The notes under the pieces are model-generated. The model saw only the letters and a program-made list of their open reading frames with translations, searched no databases and was not told the origin of the DNA. Positions 23,681 through 33,652 of a stretch of DNA of 64,000 nucleotides are shown here, piece after piece. The translations under genes and the position numbers were made by a program. The DNA is from Craterostigma plantagineum (Eukaryota; Streptophyta; Magnoliopsida; Lamiales; Linderniaceae), in the NCBI GenBank assembly GCA_027422505.1, contig JAPQWV010000369.1, positions 549,001 through 613,000 on the forward strand, written 5' to 3'. Position 1 is the stretch's first letter, and each line of letters opens with the position of its first letter.

Positions 23681-25060
23681 GCGCAAACCGAGCAACCAAC
23701 GACGGACTTCGTGTTTCGGGACGACGGAAGCTTATACTACAAGAGTAGATTGTACGTTCCGAACGACGCGGATCTTAGACGAGTCATAATGACGGAAGCA
23801 CATACCACGCCATATTCGGTACACCCAGGAGCTACGAAGCTATATAGGGATCTAAGGACTAACTACTGGTGGCCGGGAATGAAAAAGGACGTAGCAATGT
23901 TCGTGAGCCAATGCCTCACCTGCCAGCAAATTAAGGCAGAACATCAGCGGCCGGCTGGGATGCTGCAACCTCTACCCATTCCAGAGTGGAAGTGGGACAA
24001 TATAACGATGGATTTCGTGAGCGGATTGCCGAGGAACGCGAAAAGACACGATGCAATTTGGGTAATTGTAGATCGACTTACGAAATCTGCCCATTTTCTG
24101 CAGATAAGTACAACGTTTGCCATGGAGCGGTATGCAGAAATGTACATCCAAGAGATAGTAAGACTCCATGGGACACCCTTAATGATAGTTTCGGACCGCG
24201 ATTCACGGTTTCAATCTAAATTCTGGACGAGTTTACAAAAGGCCATGGGGACGAAATTGGCATTTAGCACAGCATATCACCCGCAAACGGACGGTCAATC
24301 CGAGCGGACTATTCAGACTCTGGAGGATATGCTACGAGCCTGTGTACTTGATTTCAAAGGCAACTGGAGCAAGTACCTTCCACTTGTAGAATTCTCGTCT
24401 AACAATAGCTATCAAGCTACAATTGGAATGGCTCCGTATGAAGCCCTGTACGGACGGAAGTGCAGGTCCCCAGTGCATTGGGATGAAGTCGGTGAACGGG
24501 CGATGTTAGGCCCAGACATGATACGGGAAATGACGGAAATTATCACGATGATCCGAGAAAGAATGCACACGGCGCAGAGTAGACAGAAGAGTTATGCGGA
24601 TCGGAGACGTAGACCGCTAGAATTCGAGGTGAATGATTGGGTCTTTGTGAAAGTATCACCAATGAAAGGAGTCAAAAGGTTCGGAAAGAAGGGAAAACTA
24701 AGTCCGAGATACATCGGTCCCTTCAAGATAATAAAGAGAATTGGTGAAGTGGCATACCAACTAGAACTACCAGCATCGTTGTCGCAAGTACACGATGTAT
24801 TCCATATTTCCACATTGCGGAAGTATATCGCTGACCCAAGCCACGTGTTGATAAACGACTCACTGCACCAGCATTTGAAACCAGACCTGAGCTATGAAGA
24901 AATTCCAGTGGAAATATTGATGCATGAGACGAAGAGGCTTAGGAACAAAGAGATCCCTCTAGTAAAAGTTCTGTGGCGAAACCAATCGATAGAAGAAGCC
25001 ACCTGGGAACGCGAGGATGAGATGAAAACCCGCTATCCTGAATTGTTCCGAACGGGCTGA
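23681..25060 (+). CDS. Tekay-type integrase with chromodomain (T1)
   Basis: An open frame to the TGA at 25058-25060; the first Met is at 23711, but the protein is a continuation of pol, not a separate gene. The zinc-binding region has HPGATKLYRDLRTNYWWPG and [14 protein letters not shown]. The catalytic core has ITMDFVSGLP (D), [13 protein letters not shown] (D) and [13 protein letters not shown] (E), so the D,D,E set is complete. RYIGPFKI is the GPY/F motif. The C-terminus ([20 protein letters not shown] ... KVLWRNQSIEEATWEREDEM) is the chromodomain-type tail that directs some chromoviruses to heterochromatin. No stop interrupts it. The solo LTR upstream means it cannot be translated as part of the full polyprotein. 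Confidence 0.92.
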   Translation, partial: AQTEQPTTDFVFRDDGSLYYKSRLYVPNDADLRRVIMTEAHTTPYSVHPGATKLYRDLRTNYWWPGMKKDVAMFVSQCLTCQQIKAEHQRPAGMLQPLPIPEWKWDNITMDFVSGLPRNAKRHDAIWVIVDRLTKSAHFLQISTTFAMERYAEMYIQEIVRLHGTPLMIVSDRDSRFQSKFWTSLQKAMGTKLAFSTAYHPQTDGQSERTIQTLEDMLRACVLDFKGNWSKYLPLVEFSSNNSYQATIGMAPYEALYGRKCRSPVHWDEVGERAMLGPDMIREMTEIITMIRERMHTAQSRQKSYADRRRRPLEFEVNDWVFVKVSPMKGVKRFGKKGKLSPRYIGPFKIIKRIGEVAYQLELPASLSQVHDVFHISTLRKYIADPSHVLINDSLHQHLKPDLSYEEIPVEILMHETKRLRNKEIPLVKVLWRNQSIEEATWEREDEMKTRYPELFRTG

Positions 25061-25082
25061 TTTCGGGGGCGAAATCCTCCTT

Positions 25083-25094
25083 AAGGGGGGAGGA
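25083..25094 (+). other. Polypurine tract of T1
   Basis: AAGGGGGGAGGA lies directly before the 3' LTR start and is the expected plus-strand primer. Confidence 0.88.
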
Positions 25095-28000
25095 TGTAGC
25101 ACCCGGGTTCCCCGTAAGTATTTAGGGCCAATAAATTAGCAAAATGCTACTTCGTGATTTGTGTGCATTTAGGTGAATTATGCGCATTAACGTGACTTAT
25201 GTGCATTATGCGACTTATGTGCTATTAATTCGGGCCTATATGATTTTATACGTACGTGATTATCGACTTCATAAGTGCCTTATGTGATTTTCGTGGATTC
25301 CGTGAGATATTATATGACTAGAGGTTAATTTCCGTGCACGCTCCACGCCTACGAGACTTTACGAACGTCCGTGAGTATATGCAACGACCTAAGTGATTAG
25401 GGTAAATTAATTTAGGTGGGAAATTGAAGTTTGGGCCAAGAGAAATTGAATAATATAGTTGGGCCAAACATGCTAACTTAGGCCCAAATTATATTTAACC
25501 AAGCCTTAGAAACAAGGCTCCCTAAATTAAGGAAATCCCACGCCTTGAAGTCCCCTCACTACGTCTCCTCTTCATTAAAATAACTACCTCACTACCTAAA
25601 CTCCCTAACCTCACCAAGAAACCACGAAATTGAAAGGAGAAGGAAAGGGAGCCGAGAGGGATTTCCCTCAAAGAACACGCCAACTAGATTGAAGATTGAA
25701 GCTAGTAAGTGAAGTATCACCCTTACAACTCTTATAATTTCGTAATTTAAGTTGCCTAAGTGTTTAGCTTCGAAAGTTTATGGAAGAACCGAGAAATTAG
25801 GGCATAAGATTGACGGGGAAGAACCTTAGTTGAGGGGTAGATACGTACTTAAGGCTACATTTTCTAACCTTGGTGTAGCACCTTCAGCTTTATAATAACG
25901 TGTTTAGGAGTAATTAAGGTACAAAAATTAGGGCTAATCTTACATTTTAGTAAGCTCGAATTTTAGGGTTTATAAGTTCATACCCACCGTTAAATGTGTT
26001 CTTGAGAAAAATAGCTTGTGATCTTTAGAGCTAGTATATTGCGAATCGTAAGTGTTGTGGGGACACTTTGCGAATCCATGGAGAATTGCGAGGCCACTTC
26101 GCGAGTCCCACCAGGTTTGCGGATCCATGCAAGGGATAAAAGGGGAAAGCTTTTGCGGGTCTAACTTTGCGAACCGTAAGCCACTTTGCGAACTCAAACT
26201 GGCAAGCCATAAATTAGCGGACTCATGATGTTTTACGGGTCGTGGCCATCTTGCGAATCCATGCTTTTGCGGGCCCATGCACTTTGCGATCTCGGTAAAA
26301 TGTCGCGAATTGGGGAAGTTTCGCGGGTTCAACCAGGGTTTGCGAATCCATGATGGTTCGCAAACTCGGAACTTTGCGGATCCAAGGTTTGCGAGTCCCC
26401 AAAGGTCGCGAAATCACCTTGCGAACTCGCCACCTTTGCGGGCCGAACAAGGGTTCGTAAACTTGTTCTTTTGCGGGTCCATACACTTCGCGGGCTGAAG
26501 AGCTTTGCGAACCCCAAGCGGTTAGGAACTTTGCGACTCTATTTTGCGGGTTCATGCACTTTGCGGGTCCTAGTTGGCGAACTGAGTTTACGAATTCAAG
26601 GATTTGCGAACTCAATGAGCATAGGCTCTTTCAACGCCCGATCATAATTGGCCTGTCGGTGTCCTTAGGGCCAATTTTCGGTATAGGTAGACGTCGCATT
26701 CGATAGAATTTTGGAACGAAAATTATATAGTTGATTTAAAATAATTTATGGACTGACTTCATAGCCTTGGCAGGTTTAAAGGACGAAATTTTAGGAATTT
26801 CACTGGACAGGCTAGCAAATAGTTTAAAGTCGAAATTAGGTTTATGACTTAAAATAATTCGAGTACTTAGCTAGCTTAATTAATTAATAGCTTACTGATA
26901 CGAATGTTTTGGTGCCTAAGGTCGGGACTTAGGAAATTCGCCGGGGCAGGTAGCAGTTAGTCTACGGACGCCAGGTAAGTAGAAATCCAACTACGACACA
27001 CAACTTATTTTACGTGCCTAAATTGCGTGATTACGTGCCTACGTGGTTTCATGAATTCGTAAATTGATTGAAGTATTTAAATGTGGTAAGTCTATGTTGC
27101 ATTTACCTGCATCTGCATATGCATATTCACGGGCACACACGAACTCGTGAGGGAGAGTCGTGGGGTTGAGTGTGCGTACTATTATGTCGCTTGTATGCGA
27201 CGAAGACCCGCCGATATAGGCCGGTGTGTCGACTCGTAGTTGAGTCATGGACGACTTCTATGGCACCCTATATGGCGTACGACGCCGATTATTATTGAGG
27301 CAGGAGGAGCGACCCAGGAAGGAGCGACCTAGCTATGATAGCGTAGGCTAACTGGCGTAGGCAACTGCCCTATTTGCGGAAGGAGCGACCTAGGGGGAAT
27401 CCTAGCGTAGGCTACCAGCGTGGGCTACCGTATGACAGAGGGGACGACCTGGGAGGGTGCGACCTAGGGAGACCTAGCGTAGGCTACCCAGCGTGGGTCG
27501 CTGTCACGATCCTATTGAGGACATTTGAGCTCTTAGTGGTGCATAGTAAGTGCGTCGCGGGCCCCGAGTGATACTAGTCTGAGTACTAGGAGCATTGGCG
27601 TGGATCGCCTTTGCAGAGTGTTATATACATCGGCGCGGATTGCCTTTGCGAGTGTTATATGCATCGGCACGGATTGCCTTTGCGAGTGTTATATGCATCG
27701 ACGCGGATTGTCGTTGCGGGGGAGTGTCACATGCATACATGCATGATTTCTGCTTACTGAGCCACGGTGGCTCATTCCTTATGTTGTGTGTTGTAGGCAC
27801 CGACGACCACGGTATGTGATCGTGTTGAAAGACAAGGCCGATCTTTTGGAGCTTCGCGCTGCTTTTGGGGTGGACGTGTGTGTGTGGATGACGACCTGTG
27901 AGGCCGGGCGCATAGGAGCTTTTGCTGTGCCGACATACCTTCGCCGTTGTAGTTAGACCATGTCTGCAACCTAATGTTCGACATGCATTCTTTTGTCTTG

Positions 28001-28133
28001 TATAGAACGATGTTCCATTCCATAAATGAAAAATGAAAAATTTGTACGCGTTTTCGGTGCACTTCTTTATTTACAAATTCGCTAGGCACGTAGAATGCGC
28101 TAGAATAGGTGGTTAGGAAGTCGGGTCGCGACA
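25095..28133 (+). repeat. 3' LTR of T1
   Basis: It runs from TGTAGCACCCGGG to GGGTCGCGACA, 3,039 bp, followed by the target duplication ATAGT. It is the more complete LTR of T1. It contains, in order, the conserved 5' part, an extra block at about 25875-26168 beginning TGTAGCACCTTCAG, the TTTGCG array (about 26040-26615), the block absent from the 5' LTR, the 34-bp repeats (about 27590-27715) and the GAGCC...GGCTC hairpin near 27759. Confidence 0.92.
26040..26615 (+). repeat. TTTGCGAAC / TTTGCGGGT array in the T1 3' LTR
   Basis: The array has the same units as in the 5' LTR, with about 25 copies of TTGCGAA, TTGCGGG or close variants. It starts further upstream than in the 5' LTR because the segment at about 25875-26168, which includes early units, is absent there. 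Confidence 0.8.
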
Positions 28134-28793
28134 ATAGTCCTCGGTCACAAGATCTCCTCTAAAGGAATCGAAGTTGACCGGGCCAAGTTAGAAACTATAG
28201 AGAAATTGCCTGTTCCCTCGAACGTGAAGTCGATTAGAAGCTTCCTAGGACATGCGGGATGTTATCGTAGGTTTATCAAAGATTTTTCTAAGATTGCACG
28301 TCCTATGTCTAGATTGTTAGAGAAAGATGCCCCATTTGATTTTAATGATGAGTGTCTGCATGCTTTTAAGTTGCTTAAGGAGCGATTAGTCACAGCACCT
28401 ATTATGGTAGCCCCTGATTGGGGGCTGCCCTTTGAACTAATGTGTGATGCTAGTGACTATGCAGGTGGGGCGGTGCTAGGGAAGCGTAAGGACAACCACT
28501 TCAGACCGATCTACTACGCGAGTAAGACGCTAGACGCAGCCCAGGCCAATTACACGACCACCGAAAAGGAGCTGTTGGCCGTCGTGTTCGCTTTCGACAA
28601 GTTCAGGTCATATCTAATCCTATCTAAAGTTATTGTTTTTACTGACCACTCTGCTCTTAAGTACTTGTTAGCAAAGCCCAATGCCAAGCCACGGCTAATT
28701 AGGTGGATCCTACTACTGCAAGAGTTCGACATCGAGATTCGCGATAAGAAAGGTGCAGAGAACTTGGCGGCGGATCACCTCTCTCGACTATAG
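28134..28793 (+). pseudogene. Athila-type RT C-terminus and RNase H (Athila-A, continued)
   Basis: The RT resumes after T1 with [20 protein letters not shown], the connection region, and the frame is open from about 28206. RNase H reads [20 protein letters not shown] (first catalytic Asp in CDAS), [20 protein letters not shown] (Glu), and [12 protein letters not shown] (Asp), so the acidic residues are present. The tail LAADHLSRL ends with a TAG at 28791-28793, where the copy at 40135 has a sense codon. RNase H would degrade template RNA during cDNA synthesis. Confidence 0.9.
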
Positions 28794-30175
28794 GAGTCCG
28801 AGATATATCAGAAGGACGATAGGGCGATACACGATCGGTTCCCAGACGAGCACCTCTACGCGATACATGTGGTAAGTGACGACACCCCTTGGTTTGCAGA
28901 TTATGCTAACTATCTTGTTGCAAGGGTCCTACCAAAGGAGTACACGAGTAAGCAAAAGAAGAAATTATTTTCTGAGTTGAGGTACTACTTTTGGGAAGAC
29001 CCGTATCTTTTCAGGCGATGTGCAGACCAGGCAATACGACGATGCGTGGCGGCCCGAGAATCGACGCAGATCCTTAGACATTGCCACAATGGACCGACCG
29101 CAGGGCACTACGCAGCAAACAGAACCGCTCAGAAGGTGTTGGAGAGTGGATTTTATTGGCCCACGATCTTCAAGGACGCCCAAAGGTACGTTGACACTTG
29201 TGATCAGTGTCAGCGCGCAGCTAATCTCTCCAAACGCGACGAAATGCCTCAGAATTTCATCTTGGTATGCGAGATATTCGATGTGTGGGGTATAGATTTT
29301 ATGGGTCCATTTCCTAGCTCATACAATAATAAGTACATCCTAGTTGTCTTCGATTATGTGTCTAAGTGGGCCGAGGCGCAAGCCTTATCCACAAACGACG
29401 CTAGGGTTGTCGTTGGATTTTTGCGAGCGTTATTTTCACGTTTTGGGGCACCTAGATGCATTATTAGTGATAGAGGCACTCACTTTTGTAACACCCAGTT
29501 TGCACGCACTTTAGAACGTTACGGTGTTAGACATAGCCTATCCACCCCGTACCATCCCCAAGCTAGTGGTCAAGTCGAAGTAGTGAATCGCGAGTTGAAA
29601 CACATTCTAGAGAAAACTATAGAGGGGAACCGTAGGGAGTGGGCGAACAAGTTGAATGATGCACTCTGGGCTTATAGGACTGCGTATAACACTCCCATAG
29701 GCACCACACCATATAGATTAGTCTATGGAAAAAAATGCCATCTTCCCGTCGAAATAGAGCATAAGGCATATTGGGCCATCAAATCCTTGGATCTTGATTT
29801 GGGGAACGCCGGCGGAAAGCGGCAACTCCAAATCAACGAATTAGACGAGTGACGCTTATCAGCTTACGATAACGCCCGCATGTACAAGGAACGCTCCAAA
29901 GCCTATCATGATAAAAAGATTAGGCTAAGGTGAGAGTTTTAGGAAGGGGACCAAGTCCTTCTTTTTAACTCTCGACTTCGGCTTTTTCCTGGCAAGCTTA
30001 GATCATGCTAGTCGGGACCGTTCACTGTTACCCGTGTTTTCCCTTATGGTACTGTTGAGATTTCAGGTATGGAGCACGGTACTTTTAAGGTGAACGGCCA
30101 TAGGTTGAAGCACTATCTCGCAGGCGAGGAAGACGCGACCGAGAGGGAAGTGCTGTACCTGGACTTCCAGACTTG
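28794..30175 (+). pseudogene. Athila-type integrase (Athila-A)
   Basis: Open at 28869-29852, then stops at about 29850, 29931 and 29939 and further changes. The zinc-binding part has HCHNGPTAGHYAANRTAQKV and [20 protein letters not shown]. The core has [14 protein letters not shown] (D), [12 protein letters not shown] (D) and [20 protein letters not shown] (E). The C-terminal part ([56 protein letters not shown]) is damaged but recognisable. It is close to the pol fragment at 39564-41524, which lacks these stops. Confidence 0.9.
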
Positions 30176-31178
30176 AGCGAACGAAACGACGTCCGGTTAA
30201 AGACGGTAAAGTAAGCGCTTCTTTGGTGTGTTAGTGTGAAAATGATGAGGGCATTAAGAATTCAGTCCAGGGCCAGATTTTCCCACCATGACTAACCATT
30301 AGCTAGCCACTTTGAGCCTGAGCATATTCGTTTGTTTACCTCATAAATCATATATGCCATTGACCCGAATAAGCCTCCAGTGATTATCTGAACCTGAGTT
30401 GATTAGAATAGAGCAGAAGTCGAACTTAAGAGTTACCGTTTCAGTGTATGATTTGATGTTCTTCTCTGCTATTCATGAAATGACTCGTGCCTTACTTGAC
30501 CGTTTTCTGAGATGACCCGATCCCTTACACAAGCCTGCCCATAACCCTTTGGCAAGATATAGGTTTCGGTAATTAGTATCCTTAGGTACACGACATTCGC
30601 TGTGACGATGTATTCTATGCGACAAAAGCCAAACCTTGATGTTTTTAGGGAATAAGGGTAGTGCACAAAGGTAGAGCGTAACTAAGGTGAAAGGGCAGAA
30701 AATGAAAGGGAACTGAGTCGAGAGGGTCGGGCAGAAAAGTCTAGGATTTCAGATCGAGAACGTTGAGTCTTATGTTGGGACGTGTGATTGTCTGTTTGAT
30801 GATGCTGTGTTCTTTGATAATTTTTGCTTAAGTGTCCTAGCTCTAAGATTAAGTGTTCATTATATATGCTTATCGCTTCATGATTATTCGACCCGTTTCC
30901 CCGAAAAGACCCTCAGATTTATACTTGCCACTTTGAATAGTCGAGATGCGATTAACTTGCAAGTTTATGGTAGGGGTTGGACTAGTGCACGAATTGAGCG
31001 ACTCATCATATGCTAGCCTATACACTTGAGTGAATTGAGTGAATCCTTGCGAGGTATGAGTGTCGATTAGCAGTGAAGGAAGTTTAGGTCAACAAGTGCA
31101 AGTCATTAGTGTAATGTCCGTGATTGTTTGCTTGATTCCATTTGTGCTTTCTAGCTTTGATGATAAATTGCGAACAAT
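30176..31178 (+). other. 3' untranslated region of Athila-A, first copy, jumped
   Basis: No protein-like frame of the expected env type occurs here. The pol end is followed by GCGCTTC, then at 30221 the sequence jumps to the segment starting CTTTGGTGTGTTAG. That segment (30221-31178) is repeated directly at 32617-33572. The expected 0.6 kb of UTR beginning GGGAGGCAACCC is missing here. Confidence 0.75.
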
Positions 31179-31965
31179 GTCTCCACGGTATACCTACGAG
31201 GAGAGTGCTCGGCGATACTCCAAAGCAAGATACCGAAAAAGCTCAAGGACCCATGGAGTTTTACTATTCCTTGTCGTAAATGTGACTTAGTAGGTGAGCA
31301 TGCTTTAGCTGATCTTGGTGCTAGTATAAATTTAATGCCGTACTCCATGTTTAAGCGCTTAGGATTAGGTGAACCACGATCCACTAGGATGAGTATTCAA
31401 TTAGCTGATAGATCGTTAAAATACCCCTTAGGTGTTATCGAGGATATTCTAGTTAAGGTCGATAAGTTCGTTATCCCTGCTGATTTTGTGATCTTAGACA
31501 TGGACGAGGATGAAAATGTTCCATTAATTCTAGGTAGACCATTCTTAGCTACAGGCGAGACCATGATAGAAGTTAGGAATGGAACATTAACCTTGACAGT
31601 AGACGGTGAAAAAGTTACGTTCAATATGGCTGACTCGATGAAAAAGAGTAACGAAGATGATAAATGCTATTTGTTAGATGTCTTTGAGCACGATATTCTC
31701 TTTTTCGTGCAAGATCTATCACAGGTCAGCGAGCATGATAGGCACACGAATATGGCAATCAATAAGTGTGGGGAGGAGATCGACGAACCCATCATAGCCA
31801 TCGACAAGAGCATCGAAGAAGTTAAGGACAAGAGCCCAGTCGAGGAGCGACCGCCACTAGAGTTGAAACCGCTGCCCGACGAAAGGCGACACCTCCGAGG
31901 TATGGATGCAGGCGAGGGAAATTTAAGCAAAAAGAGATGTTGTACCTCGACCTCCAGCCACCCTA
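31179..31965 (+). pseudogene. Athila-type gag end, protease and pol C-terminal stub (pol-less derivative, partial)
   Basis: It begins abruptly in the gag C-terminus (VSTVYLRGECSAIL is the equivalent in the intact frame), then holds the protease: [20 protein letters not shown], then ILDMDEDENVPLILGRPFLA, then VRNGTLTLTVDGEKVTFNMA. It is open at 31335-32042. Instead of the RT that should follow LELKPLPD, the frame continues ERRHLRGMDAGEGNLSKK, which corresponds to the last residues of pol ([18 protein letters not shown] in Athila-A). A one-base loss near 31932 scrambles the very end. RT, RNase H and integrase are therefore absent. The copy at 36258-38895 has the same joint. Confidence 0.85.
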
Positions 31966-33652
31966 AGCGAACGAAAGCACGTCCGGCTAACGACGGTAAA
32001 GGAAGCGCTTCTTGGGAGGAAACACTGGCTTTATCTATCTAATATTTTTTTATTATGTCTATCATTATCATCATTCATTTTTTTCTGTTACGTTTAGTTT
32101 TCCTTTTAGTCATGTCAGGCATCACGAGTCACGATACGACAACCATCACGCGTTTAGTCACGACCACGTCAACATTTTTCATCAGGGAAGTTTCGTTCTC
32201 TTACACCTACTTTTCCCTATCGTTTATTCAAATTATGCATTGAGGACAACGTACGGCTTAAGTGTGGGGAGGGGAATTTAGGTTGAAAACTTATGTGAAA
32301 ATTTTAATTTTTTATGACGTGTCTGTGAGCTATAAATTTCGTTGAAAGGCAAGGATTATTGAATTCAGGCACGATTTTTGCACATTATCTCGAGTTAGTC
32401 TGCATATTATGAATTCTTCTGAGCAATTAGGATATGCATGACTGATCGAATCATGTCTGCCTGAATAGATATAGCACTGTTTAAAGAGATTCGTACACAT
32501 AACCCCTTCGTTGTGAGAGTTTGAGCCTGACGAGCTTATGCTCATTTTTCTTGATTGTGTGACGTGCCTAGTCTATATCTCTCTAGAACGTGCATGCCTG
32601 ATGCGTGTTGAAACTGCTTTGGTGTGTTAGGGTGAAAATGATGAGGGCATTAGGAATTAAGTCCAGGGCCAGATTTTCCCACCATGACTAACCATTAGCT
32701 AGCCACTTTGAGCCTGAGCATATTCGTTTGTTTACCTCATAAATCATAAATGCCATTGACCCGAATAAGCCTCCAGAGATTATCTGAACCTGAGTTGATT
32801 AGAATAGAGCAGAAGTCGAACTTAAGAGTTACCGTTTCAGTGTATGATTTGATGTTCTCTGCTATTCATAAAATGACTCGTGCCTTACTTGACCGTTTTC
32901 TGAAATGACCCGATCCCTTGCACAAGCCTGCCCATAACCCTTTGGCAAGATATAGGTTTCGGTAATAAGTATCCTTAGGTACACGGCATTCGCTGTGACG
33001 ATGTATTCTATGCGACAAAAGCCGAACCTTGATGTTTTTAGGGAATAAGGGCAGTGCACAAAAGTAGAGCGTAACCAAGGTGAAAGGGTAGAAAATGAAA
33101 GGAAACAGAGTTGAGAGGGTCGAGAAAAAAAGTCTAGGATTTCGGAGCGAGAACGTCGAGTCTTATGTTGGGACGTGTGACTGTCTGTTTGATCATGCTG
33201 TAGTCTTTGATAATTTTCGATCACGTGTCCTAGCTCTAAGATTAAGTGTTCATTACTTATGCCTGCCGCTTCATGATTGTTCGACCCGTTTTCCCCAAAA
33301 AGACCCTCAGATTTATACTTGCCACTTTGAATAGTCGAGATGCGATTAACTTGCAAGTTTATGGTAGGGGTTGGACTAGTGCACGAATTGAGCGACTTAT
33401 CATATGCTAGCCTATACACTTGAGTGAATTGAGTGAATCCTTGCGAGGTATGAGTCTCGATTAGCAGTGAAGGAAGTTTAGGTCAACAAGTGCAAGTCAT
33501 TAGTGTAATGTCCGTGATTGTTTGCTTGATTCCATTTATGCTTTCTAGATTTGATGATAAATTGCGAACAATCGTGCCGTTATCCTAATTTGATGCCTTA
33601 TCTGATTTCCCATTTATTTGAGGACAAGCAAATGCTTAAGTGTGGGGAGGTT
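31966..33652 (+). other. 3' untranslated region: derivative type (31966-32616) and second copy of the Athila UTR (32617-33652)
   Basis: The first part contains GCGCTTCTTGGGAGG, a run rich in T and a purine tract AAGTGTGGGGAGGGG (32258-32272). It matches, inverted, the block at 35937-36257. The second part repeats 30221-31178 and ends with AGTGTGGGGAGG (33639-33650), the polypurine tract before the LTR. The antisense frames of up to 185 codons here have no domain and are copied in both UTR repeats, so I do not treat them as genes. Confidence 0.75.

Larger units (their letters stand above)
15387..28133 (+). mobile_element. T1: Tekay/Del-like Ty3/gypsy chromovirus nested in Athila-A
   Basis: The element has LTRs at both ends (TGTAGCACCCGGG ... 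GGGTCGCGACA), an initiator-Met-tRNA primer site, gag-protease, reverse transcriptase, integrase with chromodomain, and a polypurine tract. The target duplication ATAGT is at 15382-15386 and 28134-28138. RNase H has been deleted, and a 3.2-kb solo LTR of its own family is inserted between RT and integrase. Long LTRs and the chromodomain fit the Tekay (Del) clade. The LTRs differ in length (2,245 and 3,039 bp), mainly by a deletion of about 705 bp in the left one. Confidence 0.93.

Noticed and set aside
32862..33419. Antisense frame of 185 codons in the UTR
   Set aside because: Its counterpart in the first UTR copy is broken and it has no domain. It is explained by the UTR repeat.
30176..33652. 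Search for an env-like frame of Athila elements
   Set aside because: The longest frames are antisense or fall in the duplicated UTR. None shows a signal peptide or membrane segment typical of the env-like frame.
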